A stretch of 64,000 nt of DNA from Rhodamnia argentea (lineage: Eukaryota; Streptophyta; Magnoliopsida; Myrtales; Myrtaceae), in assembly GCF_020921035.1 (NCBI RefSeq), contig NC_063155.1, forward strand, positions 9,099,001-9,163,000. Reading direction: 5' to 3'. The translations under genes and the position numbers were made by a program. The number at the start of each line of letters is the position of its first letter. The first letter of the stretch is position 1. This document shows positions 12,230-23,410 of this stretch, piece after piece. A model generated the notes under the pieces. The model was not told the DNA's origin. It was given only the letters and a program-made list of their open reading frames with translations, and did no database searches.

Positions 12230-13157
12230 GTAAATAGTGATGATTGATGATCAATTGATATAGTGGGTCCGCCACTGTGGTAATTAGTAAGTGGAAGTGT
12301 CACGGAAAAGTACCTACAAAAAAAATATTAAATCATCTTTTGCTCATTGACCATGGCAAATTGGAGTTTCTTTGACCTATGCAAAGCACAAACATGGCAC
12401 ATCAGCTTAAATACACTACAAGTATCAAAATTTATGTACGACGCTTACTTTAGTGCTAAAACTTTCAAAACGATCATTTAACCTGTCAGTTTTTTGAAAA
12501 TCACTCACTACAGTTTCAATTTCGGTAAGCCACATCAACTCAAATATTAATAAAAAAATAGACCATGTCAAATTTCTGGCGAGCCACGTTAGCTCAAATC
12601 GAAGTTGGCACTCAAGTGAGCGTTTAAAAAAAAAAAAAGAAATTGGCACTCAAGTGATCGTTTTGAAAGTTTTGATATTGAAGTGAGCGCCGAACACAAA
12701 TTTTGACACTTATAATGTACTTTAACTTCGGCACGTCTTTTCGACCGTGCTTAATATCTCTATTTTCGCAAACGTCATTCACGTGCCTCTAAGCGAAATT
12801 CCGCATTGTAAAAAGCAAATATCCATTTATTGCAAACTCGTTATAGCATCTTGCTTGGGGTTTTGATGGTTCGGCTTTGAGTATTTTGAGTAGGGTGTCA
12901 AAATTTAGAATCTGGAGATTGACATTTCTCTAAATAATTTATGTGAATGTGCAAAGCGGTCAAACTTAAATTTGTATTTAGTATTTTAAAAAATAGAGGT
13001 ATGAAAGTGATCGTTTAGTGATTAATAAAGTACGATTTCTCACATATGATTGTGGTGGCTCTTTTTTTTTTTTTTGTCTCGTGCCATAAAGCAAACCGGA
13101 TATAATTAACCTAAAAAATTGGTGTTATGATTTCCATCAATATGTACATTACTTATG
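12230..13157. other. Intergenic, nothing recognised
   Basis: Contains a small inverted repeat around 12430-12710 (phrases 'gtgctaaaactttcaaaacgat' and its complement), probably another decayed MITE. No gene or RNA recognised. Confidence 0.4.
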
Positions 13158-13517
13158 TTGAGAAAACACCGCAAAAGTCTAATACTTTTATAACGAAAGA
13201 TCCAAAAGGAAGTTTATCACTTGAGCCCATTGACGGCTTAACTCGACTCTTTAAAACAAAATAAAAAAACTTGAGGACCGGTAACTGGCCTGAGAAAGAA
13301 GAGGGAAGAAAAAAAAAAGAACGGAAAAAAGAAAAAAATTCACAAAATTGAAAAAAAATTAAAATATTATATCGTCGAACAGCTGGCCAATTTTGGTATG
13401 CTAGACTAAATTGGCACAATTGTAAAAGGTTTAGGACTAAATCGGCAAAAAAAAAAAAAGTTTAGGTCCGACTTGACACAATTGCAATATGTTTATGATT
13501 TGTTTTGGTAATTTTCC
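13158..13517. mobile_element. Family-A inverted-repeat element, short copy
   Basis: The right half is a clear family-A end: 'aaattggcacaattg', 'aaaggtttaggactaa', 'gcaatatgtttatg' and a terminal ggtaattttcccc. The left half (tgagaaaacaccgcaaaag) is more decayed. No coding capacity. Confidence 0.6.
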
Positions 13518-14277
13518 CCAATCATAAGTCAATTAGGTATTATCAAGTACTCTTTTTTTTGGCCTGGTCTTACTCTATTCTATTTTACAAGCCACCGTGT
13601 GTGCTATGTGTATGCGCAGTTTATGAAACCCTGTTCCTTCCTCACGCATTCCTGGCCCAACTCTTCTCGAAGCATGTTTACGAAACCCTACTCCGTCCAC
13701 AGACATCCCCAGCCCAACTCTCCTCGAAGGTGAGGATTCGAACACCCCACCTCCTCCTTCTCAAACGAGAAGGATGGCCACTAGGAAGGACTTCTTTTTT
13801 TAAAAAAGAAAAAGAAAAAAGGTGCTTCTTTTAACTCTATAAATCCAATGTGAGATTTCGTGCCTCTGAAAAGATTTGAACTCATAACCTCCTGTTTTGA
13901 TATTTTGTGAGATTTTGCGAGAACACTGCAAACTATTCTAAAAGCTTAAGTTGTTAGATGAATACGTGATTTAATATTTAACTACTCTAATCGGGGCTAG
14001 AGATGGTGACGCTAGCAATGACTAAAGGTGGCAGCGCCATGGTACATGTCGATGTTGAGCGGAGTCCCAATGGACAAGTCGAGAAGAAGAAGACTAAAGC
14101 AAAGGAACGAAAGGGAAAAATGGAACATACACGCAAATCAAATCGGCACTTCAAAATCACTAAGCTCGATGTGTCAACCAATTAGAGGGCTTAAGTTTAC
14201 CCATCAAACTTAGAGGATCAATGAGTTTAGTCATTTTTTTTTTAAAAACATTTTGGACTCCATTATTGTGTAATTCA
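13518..14277. other. Intergenic with dispersed-repeat fragments
   Basis: The stretch 13900-13985 ('gtgagatttt... agcttaagttgttagatgaa') matches 21050-21140 in wording and is a dispersed repeat fragment. The region 13600-13760 has an open frame with no recognisable product. No gene supported. Confidence 0.4.
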
Positions 14278-14950
14278 CGTGGAATTTCGCTGGCCTCAAT
14301 CAAAATAGCAAGGATTGTGAATGTGTTTTCATGTCCTCCTACTTCCAAATATGGCCAAAAATAGAAACAGATGGCCCCTAATTTCACCATCAAAGTTACG
14401 AACCAACAGAGATGGGTCGAGTTGGGATCTTCACATGCATTACCGTAGATGTGTGGAGTCCCTTAATTTTCGCGGCGTTGCCGGTTACTAGAGGCACACC
14501 GGAATCGGAAGCCACCATTTCCGCCTGTCCAGAAAGGATATTTATAGAGACCCCGAAAGCGTTTCGTTCGCCCTCGAACGAAGTAGGCTTTTGTCGTTTC
14601 CAATGTGCCGTTTTCCTCATGTGATGGGAAATCAATGCATTTGAACATTCGAACATTCTTTAACTAAACTATGGTTAACAAGTGTCGTCGAAACTAGGGG
14701 TGTGCATGGTCCGGGCCGGTTCGGTCCCGGGTATAAAACCGGGGACAGGATTGATAGTTCCGGTCCCCAAATTTCGAAGTGAGACCACCAACACTAGCTG
14801 CTTATAGAAATCTAACCATTGAATCTAAAGTAACAACTTCCAATCTCAACCACGCAACCTAATAAAACATACACACTACCGTCGAGGGTTTTTACCTGAA
14901 ATAGAAACGATCGAGCGCTGATGGAGAAGAGGAGAGGAAGCGACGAGTCA
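14278..14950 (+). repeat. Tandem duplication, first unit (673 bp)
   Basis: This unit is repeated directly at 14951-15617. Both begin cgtggaatttcgctggcc and end gaagcgacgagtca. The six-base length difference comes from a small indel near 14316-14325. The unit contains the first 256 bp of the hAT-like element seen complete at 15362. Short open frames conserved in both units (for example minus strand at 14396-14656) reflect recent duplication, not selection that I can show. Confidence 0.85.
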
Positions 14951-15617
14951 CGTGGAATTTCGCTGGCCTCAATCAAAATATCAAGGACTCTGTTTTCATG
15001 TCCTCCTGCTTCCAATTATGGCCAAAAATAGAAACAGATGGCCCCTAATTTCACTATCAAAGTTACGAACCAACAGAGATGGGTCGAGTTGGGATCTTCA
15101 CATGCATTACCGTAGATGTGTGGAGTCCCTTAATTTTCGCGGCGTTGCCGGTTACTAGAGGCACACCGGAATCGGAAGCCACCATTTCCGCCTGTCCAGA
15201 AAGGATATTTATAGAGACCCTGAAAGCGTTTCGTTCGCCCTCGAACAAAGTAGGCTTTTGTCCTTTCCAATGTGCCGTTTTCCTCATGTGACGGGAAATC
15301 AATGCATTTGAACATTCGAACATTCTTTAACTAAACTATGGTTAACAAGTGTCGTCGAAACTAGGGGTGTGCATGGTCCGGGCCGGTTCGGTCCCGGTAT
15401 GAAACCGGGGACAGGACTGATAGTTTCGGTCCCCAAATTTTCGAAGTGAGACCACCAACACTAGCTGCTTATAGAAATTTAACCATTGAATCTAAAGTAA
15501 CAACTTCCAATCTCAACCACGCAACCTAATAAAATATACACACTACTGTCGAGGGTTTTTACCTGAAATAGAAACGATCGAGCGATGATGGAGAAGAGGA
15601 GAGGAAGCGACGAGTCA
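14951..15617 (+). repeat. Tandem duplication, second unit (667 bp)
   Basis: Direct copy of 14278-14950. Across 14412-14624 against 15079-15291 I count three substitutions in 213 bases. The junction shares the three bases tca between the two break ends, as expected from microhomology-mediated or unequal exchange. Confidence 0.85.
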
Positions 15618-15957
15618 ACGACGCAAGTGGCCGTGATAGGTCTTGCCGGTGGCTGCGAGACGCAAGAAGAGCGACAACGCCGACGAGCGAGAGGCAAGAC
15701 CACGAGTGTCGCGCGAGAGGAGAGGAGAGGAGTGAGTGTCAAGCGGAAGATGAGGCAATCATGTGGATTAGTTCTTCAAAAATTTTCCCATTTTTTTTCT
15801 AATTGTACGTGCGTGCGTGCGTGTTTATATATATGTTCTGGGTGATCCAATCCGGTCCCATCCACCATGGAATCGGGAATCGGACAGCCCCCTCAAGGAC
15901 TAGACCAACCCGGCTGGTCCGGTCCGGTTTCGATCCGGTCCAATTTGCTCACCCTTA
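15362..15957. mobile_element. hAT-like non-autonomous element with 8-bp target duplication
   Basis: Left end taggggtgtgcatggtcc; right end is the reverse complement of taagggtgagcaaattgg. The flanks are gtcgaaac (15354-15361) and gttgaaac (15958-15965), an 8-bp duplication with one mismatch, the hAT hallmark. Subterminal 'ccggtccggt' words are typical of such elements. The interior has no transposase. A truncated copy of its left part (14695-14950) exists because the tandem duplication broke within the element. Confidence 0.8.
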
Positions 15958-16333
15958 GTTGAAACACTCGTTAACAATCCTTTACAGAATAGTGGCGAGA
16001 GTGATTGCGGTCGGAATACCACATCAGTGGCCACAAATCAAAATTGTAGAGATAAGTATGCTGGGCACCATTGATGTCCGAGAAATCTCTAAAAAATATA
16101 TATACTATTTTAAGAATGCCTACCGGCATGGGTCCCTTATTAGATAAGTACAATTTGCATGGTGTGGATAGCCAATACTTCGGAAATTAAACCTTTCTTC
16201 GTTTTCATGTCTAAGAAGAGACAGACATATTTCCTTGTGGACATGCCTTCCTCAATCATTGTACATGAAAGCTCGACATTGCATTACTTGGACCCTTTTA
16301 TACAACGTTGATGATGAATCAATGGATACTCGA

Positions 16334-16545
16334 GCTTCGGTTGTTTCGCGAAAAATAACCGATTTAAAAATTATTTTTCTAAAATGATCGCTTGTATCGC
16401 TTGAAATGATAACTCAATGAAAAACGCTTTCGGTTTATGTCTAAACATTATTGTGTACCATTTAAGATTTTTTTTTTGTTCATTTTTGTAAATGATACTA
16501 GCGATCGTTTATAGCAAGATATTTTTCGCTAAACAAAAAGGAGCC
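16334..16545. mobile_element. Tourist-like MITE (family D), decayed copy
   Basis: Left end gcttcggttgtttcgcg and right end the complement of ggctcctttttgtttagcg form an inverted repeat. The interior words 'atgatcgcttgtatcgctt' and 'atactagcgatcgttt' match the copies at 23198 and 38411. No target duplication is readable here. Confidence 0.6.
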
Positions 16546-16892
16546 AAGTTCACGATCGCAAACGGGCCTCGTGTTTTCCTTTATATAAGCCTTGAGTCTG
16601 TGTGCTATAAATATGGGCATCACATACATATAAACTTTAACCAAAAAAATTGTTGATTAATCAATGGATTATCTCTCCATCTTTTGGGAGGCACTACATG
16701 TACAAAATGAATGTTGCTCTGTCTCTTTGTTGGCTTTTTGGCTGTTTTATTCGATTGGTGATTGGAGGAGATTCATTCAAAAGGAGATCCTATTAATTCG
16801 GGATTCGCACGTCTCGAATGAGACATTTCACCAGAAGCGGGCATGCTTTGTAACTCTTAATTTATAAGTGGGAGGAAGTGTTACTGTTATTT
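16546..16892. other. Intergenic, nothing recognised
   Basis: Short AT-rich spacer with one small unrecognisable open frame (16664-16867). No gene supported. Confidence 0.4.
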
Positions 16893-17268
16893 TTCGGGAT
16901 AAGCGCATCGAAAATCCTAGAACTTGTCACGAAAGTGCATTTGAATCTTAAAACTTTTAAAAAATGTAATCAAGTCATGAAACTTGTCAAAAAAGAGAAA
17001 TTGAGTCATAAAACTTTCAAAATGTATAATCAAGTCATAAAACTTGTCACGAAAGTGTAATTGAGTTCTAAAATTTTCAAAAAGTGCAATCAACAAAAGG
17101 ACTTGATTTCATCAATATGACAAGTTTTATGATTTGACTCCGCTTTTTGAAAACTTTGGATTCCATTATATTTTTTGATATGTTTTAGGACTTAATTACA
17201 TTTTTCGGTAGTTGTAGGACTCGATTACAATTTTTTTTAATAAGTTTTAGGGCTTCTTATTCCATTTT
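16893..17268. mobile_element. Inverted-repeat MITE (family F)
   Basis: The left arm repeats 'aagtcataaaacttgtca... aaagtg' three to four times and the right arm carries the complementary phrase 'caagttttatgatttgact... tttagggcttc'. The ends (gggataagcgcat / complement of ggaataagaagccct) are inverted. The repeated arm units differ in wording from family A. Non-coding; target duplication not determined. Confidence 0.6.
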
Positions 17269-17957
17269 TCCTTTTGGCCACAAGTAGAAAATACACTAGA
17301 TCAAGTTAATACGAACGAGATGGCGAGGTGGCAAATTCGTAATAAGTTGGCCGGTGGAACCGCGGATACTACTGCATGACTAGAAAAGAGGAAGGAAAAG
17401 TCAACGGGTCAAGGTTCAAACAAGGCAGTACTACGACGTTGGACGTGGCTGACTCACCAAAAGATGTGGGCCCCCAGCTGTCCTTCAATCAATAATTTCA
17501 AGAAAAGGACTCTATTGTCGTTCGTCCTCAGCGTGCTTTTTAACAGTGTAGATACAACTATAACCACTATTCAAATGTAGGTTAATTAAATATAAACGTG
17601 GATGATGTAGATACTTGCGACTCACTTCTTGAGCAGAAACGCGGCTGCTAAAAAAGACAAATAGTAGCATGCGTGATTCCACAACCGATATGACGTATAT
17701 CGGCTAGTATGCTTTCTCATGTGAGATTGTTACAGCCGAGTAATGCTAGGTATATTAAGGCGGGGTCCACAAAATTCATGGCGGACTCGATAAACATATC
17801 GTTCTTCTATCAGTCATAATCAATCCGATTCGCGAAATCTGAAATTCTCATTTTTTACGTGCTATTGTCACGTAATATCAGCACAATGCAAAATACCTTT
17901 TGTATAAAGCAAGCGAGAAAGGGTTTTGTACATGGGTTATATGACCACCTTGAGAAA
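17269..17957. other. Intergenic, nothing recognised
   Basis: Moderately GC sequence with no recognised gene, RNA or element end. Confidence 0.4.
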
Positions 17958-18440
17958 AACTTTTTTTTTTTTAATTTAAGAAAAAATTCTAAATAAGGGC
18001 CTGAAATACTCTTGTTTTCTTAAATAAGCATCCGAAGTGGATATTATTTCAAATAAGGGTCCAAAGTGCCTTCATTGTTTCAAAGAACAGTTTGATCAAA
18101 GATATTTTCGTCATTTATATTTTATGAAAAATTTCCCTTTTTTCTTTTTTCCCCTTCCTTTTTCACTGGGGGTCGATCTCAAGCCATGGTGGCCCACCGG
18201 CGAGGGCTAGGCGAGGCCACCCCTAGCTATCGAGGGCTAGCTCGCACTCTGAAGGGCAAGGTCACCTCGTCGGTCCTCATCGGACGCAACAAAGGAAAAA
18301 AAAGAAAGAAATCGGAAAATTAAATAATAAAAAAAAAAGGCATTTCTTTGAAACGATGAAGGTATATCAAATCCTTATTTAAAACAAAATTCATCTCGGG
18401 CATTTCTTTAAGAAAAATAATGACACTTCACAGTCTTATT
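17958..18440. mobile_element. Inverted-repeat MITE (family G) with GC-rich core
   Basis: The left arm has 'ctaaataagggcctgaaa' and 'tcaaataagggtcc'; the right arm has the complements ('ccttatttaaaacaaaatt', 'cttatttggaag'). Between the arms, 18170-18290 is a GC-rich block containing 'ggcgagggctaggcgaggcc', close in wording to the cores of several family-A elements. No open frame of note. Confidence 0.6.
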
Positions 18441-18904
18441 TGGAAGTTTTCCTAAATTTAATCCTCGATTGATGTTTTCATTAAGCTTCCGATAACGGCT
18501 TAATGCCCACATGGATCAGGCCCAAAAAAAATCAAAAAAATCGATGTGTGGACCATCTCAAATCCGCCTTGGACTCGGGTCTTACTTGATTCATTAATCG
18601 AACGGTGGCAGTTTACGGGCATCATCTTGGGGTGGCCCAACGCGGGCATTCTCGGCGCAGCGAGAATACAATTTTGGAAACATAGAAAATGTGATCGAGG
18701 GTTGGGACGGACACGTGTGCGTAAAACGTCTTCCAAAAGTAGGAACCCCAATAATCCCTCTTGTGTTTGGCTTTTCGTTAAGCCTAACGTTGTTGACAAA
18801 GGGGAGGTTTCGCGGTCCGTTCCTTCGCCATGTGTGCGTCAGAATAGTTTATGTTGGCCGCGGCGTTTTCCAACCCCCACGACCCCCCCCCCACTCACTC
18901 TATT

Positions 18905-18912
18905 TATATAAA
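18905..18912 (+). promoter_or_regulatory. TATA box of the bHLH162-like gene
   Basis: TATATAAA lies 103 bases upstream of the start codon at 19015 in an otherwise GC-rich 5' flank, a normal spacing for a short plant 5' leader. No other upstream TATA competes. Confidence 0.6.
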
Positions 18913-19014
18913 GCGGCCCCGGCAGGCCTGTGCCTTAACACTTGCTCCGTCTTCTCTTCGTCCTTCCTCCCGAACTCGAATCGATTCAGCTCGTTCGAGG
19001 TGAGAAGAAGAGAG

Positions 19015-19766
19015 ATGAAGAAGAAGAGCAGCAGCAGCAGCGAGTCGGTCAAGCTCGACCGGAAGACGGTGGAGCGGAACCGGAGGATCCACATGAAGGG
19101 CCTCTGCTTCAAGCTCGCCTCCCTCGTCCCTCCCCACCACCATCACAGATCCGCCTCAAAGGTACGCCACGGGCTGGTTTTGGCTCATGGGTTTTCCGCC
19201 TCCAATTTGTCTTGTCCGGGAAGTTTTTATCGGGGCTCCTCCCTGTTTTGCAGGACATGCCGTCGCAGCAGGACCAAATCGAACAGGCCGCGGAGTACAT
19301 AGCGCAGCTGAAAGAGAGGATCGAGAAGCTGCAGATGAAGAAGGAGCTCGTGGCGGGGCGGGGCGGGCTGTCATTGGATGGAGGCGCGGCCTGGCCGACC
19401 TCGACCTTGCCGGTCGTCAACATCAGAGACTGGGACTCCGGCCTCGAGGTGACCCTGATCAGCAGGTGCGGAACGAGCAGGAGCTTCATGCTGTACGAGG
19501 TCATCAGCATTCTCGAGGAAGAAGGGGCCGAAGTCGTGAGCGCCAGCATTTCCCACATCGGCGACAAGGTCTTCCACACCCTCCATGCTCAGGTAAGTTT
19601 CAAGCCTCTCAAAAGTTCAGAAATTCATTCGTAGTGATTAAGGTTGACCATGGAACATGTTTTGACTTCCTTCCGGCGACGTTTTCTACAGGTGAGACTG
19701 TCTCGAGTAGGTGTGGAGACTTCAAGAGTTAGCCAGAGACTACACGAGCTGGTGTACTCGTTTTAG
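19015..19766 (+). CDS. bHLH transcription factor, bHLH162-like
   Basis: Three exons (19015-19161, 19254-19592, 19692-19766), all GT-AG and all phase 0, give a 186-residue protein. Residues 13-39 hold the basic region and first helix (TVERNRRIHMKGLCFKLASL). Glu and Arg at the E-box contact positions are present, while the usual His is Lys. Helix 2 follows as DQIEQAAEYIAQLKERIEKL, then a C-terminal ACT-like block ending GDKVFHTLHAQ. Size, exon layout and residues fit the Arabidopsis bHLH162/bHLH36/bHLH118 group, whose detailed roles are poorly known; nuclear dimer binding to E-boxes is expected. Larger open frames across this region (18691-19302, 18942-19634) read through the intron or another register and are not the product. 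The start is the first ATG after the TATA box. A broken paralogue lies 8 kb upstream. Confidence 0.92.
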
Positions 19767-19807
19767 CCGCGGCTCGAAGACGAACGAATTGTTTTGACCA
19801 AGAATCT

Positions 19808-19813
19808 AATAAA
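19808..19813 (+). terminator. Poly(A) signal of the bHLH162-like gene
   Basis: AATAAA lies 42 bases after the stop codon at 19766, suitable for 3' end formation of this gene. Confidence 0.5.
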
Positions 19814-20205
19814 TTATATTGTATTATTAGCTTCTTGATTAGGGCATGGAATTAGAGGACCACGTGCAAAAATTGTAAGTGAGAAGTGCTTTAAAATTGG
19901 TGGGGAACCTTGTTCGGAACGACGAGTAATCTTTTGCAATTCAACCTTCTAAAGATTTCCAGCAGCCTATCCATCTTTTCCACTTACAGTAATTTCTTGT
20001 TCCTCAATATGGGATATGTGATTCATATGAGATGTTGAATATCAGCAATTTACTTTCTTATGCTCGATCTCACCCAAAAGGCCATGAAAGGTATCTATTG
20101 ATTTTCTTGCACGGTCTGATGTTGACGCCCTAAATGGAATATTCGAGCGGTGAACAAGATATGTCCCAATCAGGTCGAAACCTTTTTTGGCAAGGAAAAA
20201 AAGAC

Positions 20206-20742
20206 GGGAAAATTGTCCAGATAGTCTTAAATCTATTGCACGTTTGCCAATTCAATCCTGAAACTTTTAATTTTACCAATTAAGTCCTCGACATTTTTAC
20301 GTTTTGGCAATTGAATTTATCCGATCAATTTTGGTTGGAAGCCACCGACATAAATGCCGGTTGTCCTATGTGGCTCCGCCGATGCCGACGTTGAAAAAAT
20401 TTTAATAGTACTTTAATATTATTAATTAGAATTTTTATTATTATTACTATTATTTTCCTTTTACCTTTTTTTTTCTTCTCTTGCTGGCCAATAAAGAAAA
20501 AATAAGAAAAAAAGAAAAATTCATAACAAATACTAAAATTTTATTAAAAATTATCAATATTAGCACCAGTAGTGTCATATAGAACAGTTGGGGTCCACAT
20601 GAGCGATTTTCTACCGAAATTGATTGGATGGACTCAATTGGCAAAACTTGAAAAATTTTAGGATGCAATTGGCAAGCTTAAAAAGTTTAGAACTAAATTA
20701 GCAAAAGTGCAATAGGTTGATGATATTTTGGACAATTTTTCC
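20206..20742. mobile_element. Family-A inverted-repeat element, complete copy
   Basis: The best complete example in the window. Left end gggaaaattgtccag and right end the complement of ggaaaaattgtccaa. The inner phrases 'aatctattgcacgtttgcca' and, at the far end, 'gcaaaagtgcaataggtt' mirror each other. Next come 'gaagccaccgacataaatg' and a gtggc-rich patch, then an AT-rich centre. Length 537 bp. No coding capacity. I could not read a clean target duplication here, but the copy at 27569-28089 has one. Confidence 0.8.
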
Positions 20743-22615
20743 AAAATGAGAGTATTGCTATAATTGGGAAATAAATGAGTAAAATTGTAGAGAGCCAATC
20801 CCTATTTGAGGTAATTACTACTTTGTGGAACATCTAACTTTTGAAGCTATACATCTAATGACGTGTAAAATTTCCATATATGTGTTTTTTTTTTTCAAAT
20901 TTATAATGAATTTATTTCAAAAGTTGAAAATAAAATAAGAAATAAAAATGATAAATAGCTTTTTTTTTCCCATCTCCCACGAATTATATGAACCACAAAA
21001 ATTAAACCAACTTCTTGCTCCCATATATGGTAGATCTTAAGTTTGAATGATGATTGTGATATTATGTGGAATCACTATTAACTTTTCTAGAAACTTAAGT
21101 TATTAAGTGAAGATATGATTTAACGTTCAAATATTCTAATATCCCCTCACACGCGTACACCGAGCTTTGGATTAAGCCTAAAACATGGTAATATGTAATT
21201 ATGGAGGCAAATAGAGGCTTGGAAAAATTTGAATTCAGTATCTCATACTCTAAAACACATGTGCGATTTTCTAGAATCACTAAATGTTCCAAAAACTTAA
21301 ATTAGGACCACTTCTTTGATACCGTGTGAGATTTTGTTGATATGATCTTTATATTCGTATAATATCCTTCTACTTAACAACTCAAACTTTTTGGGTTGGA
21401 ATTCCACATATCATCGTCAGAGCTATCCCTCGCATGTATGCATCCGCCCTCCATCGGTCAAAGTACATGTAATGTGGTCAAACTTCACGTGACTCTTAAT
21501 TCGGATTGCACGTGTGAGGGAGTATTGATGTGCTCTTTATATTCATGTGGCGTCATTTCATCTAATAGCTTAGATTTTTGAGTTGGACATTCTAACAATG
21601 ACATTTACTAAATCATTGAAGATTTCTTTTGCTTTTTTGCCATATGGAATTGACCGATAATTTCATCATTTATTCCAATTGTTCGAAGAAAGTCGTGTTG
21701 GAAAAGATCCGGCGTCAAGTAATATCTCTCTCTCTCTTTGGTCCCCGAGTCCGTGATCTTGACGCCCATGAGGGGCTACGGACTCGTCGAATAGCGAGAA
21801 ATTGAGTAATTACGAGTTTCATATATAGTCATTCCAATACGGGTAAGAAGGCTTTCGAAATAGTCGGCATCGATTTTCAAAAAATGCAAAATTGTTCCTA
21901 CTAGAACGAATCCTTTCCAAGATCGGATCACTTCGATTCTGAATGCATAAAACTGATCTGATCTTTCATAATTCCTATTTCGACATCACCCCGAAGATCG
22001 AGAATGATCCTAAAATGGGGCCAACTGCCACGGTTTTGTCCGCTCCCGCTTGTTCGGGTTCGGCGAAGTGACCAAGAGCAGCGGCACGTGGTAAAAAAGA
22101 CCGAGGTTTCCAAAGTCAACCGCCTAAGATGTGAACACGTTTTAATTTCGTTCTTTATTTTCTCAACGGCCCCGATCGGTACTGCGCGTGAAGACCCACT
22201 TCGCTTAGCCACGCGATGACGTCACCTCCTCAACGTCCCCCAATTTTTTTTTGGTCGAACAACGTCCCGAGTTGACCACGCACGTGAGCTGCGGTCGTTG
22301 TCAGTGTACCGGGAACGTGGCGTTAGCCTTTAGGGCATGAACGTGGATGTGAACACGCGCGCGATTTGTTGTTGCGGTGAGGAAGCTGACTTGGCAGCTT
22401 CACGCCCGTCTAAAATGTCTTCGGATGGTCAAACGATGTTGTTGACGAGATAAAACGAATTACATGGTGACGTCGGGATGGGGCTCCATTCCTCTTCCAT
22501 CGTCAGGCGAAAGTATGTCGAAATCTTGCAAATTGTTTTGAAAAGAAGTACAAAAAAAAAATTCCAAAATTATATTTATTGCGACGCATTCATCGTGAAT
22601 TACATGATAAGCCCC
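20743..22615. other. Intergenic with dispersed-repeat fragments
   Basis: 21050-21140 matches 13900-13985. 21296-21400 and 21520-21600 share 'gatatgatctttatattc... aacaactcaaacttttt... ttgg'-type wording and look like decayed copies of one repeat. 21940-22400 is more GC-rich with CACGTG and CACGTGG words but no recognisable gene beside it. No RNA gene found. Confidence 0.4.
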
Positions 22616-22715
22616 TGTTGAAGGGAGTCGCACATCGCTTGAGAAAAGCCAATCCGCGCTGTATATAATTTTCGGGATTGCCCTTACCTCATAAGAGCTC
22701 TTTTAAGGATGAGAA
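22616..22715 (+). repeat. Possible TRIM-like LTR fragment
   Basis: The stretch begins TGTTGAAG and continues with 'gtcgcacatcgcttgag' and 'gctgtatataat', wording like the start and promoter of plant TRIM retrotransposon LTRs. Imperfect direct repeats of about 40 bases flank it (22553-22604 and 22738-22790, 'aaattatattyaytgygaygcatt'). Identity is uncertain because only one short segment is seen. Confidence 0.35.
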
Positions 22716-22790
22716 TCATAATTATGACATAAAAAATTTCAAATTATATTCACTGTGATGCATTTTTCCTTACCCTCCATCAAGGTTACA

Positions 22791-23197
22791 TCAACGGTTA
22801 CGAATCGATTAGACATATCAATTACTTCACACCGCATTACTCCAAGTTTCCTCATCGGAGGAAATTAGGTAATTTCCTGAACTAAACCTAATGAATATAT
22901 TTTCTTAGTTCGAATTATTTAATTCTAACTTTGATTTGGTGAGATTTTTAGGCATACTCTAATTAAGAGAATTATCTGACCAAAAAAAAATATTAGGAGA
23001 ATTCCCATATTTAAAATCACAATACTGAAGTATTCGAGCTGCAAGACATCAAATCTAATTTTTGAATTATTTACATTTCCTATATTGATTATATGGGTTT
23101 ATTATATTGCATGAGTTTATTCTAAGAAATTTTCCTACTTTGAGAAAATACAAAAAAAAAAAAAAAGAAGAAGAAGGAGAAGATTGCATTGCATATA
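22791..23197. other. Intergenic, nothing recognised
   Basis: AT-rich spacer ending in an A-rich tract before the next MITE. Nothing recognised. Confidence 0.4.
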
Positions 23198-23410
23198 GAC
23201 TCCATTTGTTTCGTGGAAAATAAATGAGTCGGAAAATATTTTCTTAAAAATGATTGCTCATATCTCTTGAAATAATTAGCCAATAAAAAAAATTCATTAT
23301 CTACAACAATACGTGTTTAAATATTTTCATAAATGATTAAAAGTTTTCATCAATTCATTTTTAAGAAAATATTTTTCAAGTCATTTGTTTTCCGTGAAAT
23401 AAACGGAGGG
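23198..23410. mobile_element. Tourist-like MITE (family D) with 3-bp target duplication
   Basis: Left end gactccatttgtttcgtgg and right end the complement of ccctccgtttatttcacgg form an inverted repeat. The flanks are ata at 23195-23197 and 23411-23413. Short length, GGCTCCGTTTG-like ends and a 3-bp A/T duplication fit the PIF/Harbinger-Tourist class. Non-coding. Confidence 0.7.

Noticed and set aside
13728..13760. tRNA-like B-box wording (ggattcgaac in a gene-like context)
   Set aside because: No acceptor stem, D-arm or anticodon arm at the proper distances on either strand; probably repeat-derived.
14396..15323. Paired 86-codon minus-strand frames in the tandem units, differing at few residues
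   Set aside because: Conservation is explained by recent duplication. Other registers are equally conserved and no domain is seen.
18691..19634. Long plus-strand open frames of 203, 230 and 181 codons over the bHLH gene
   Set aside because: They read through the first intron or use another register of a GC-rich gene. The three-exon model gives a complete bHLH protein with proper splice sites.
21940..22400. GC-rich stretch with CACGTG words that looked like a promoter or CpG-rich gene start
   Set aside because: No coding sequence with a recognisable product follows on either strand.
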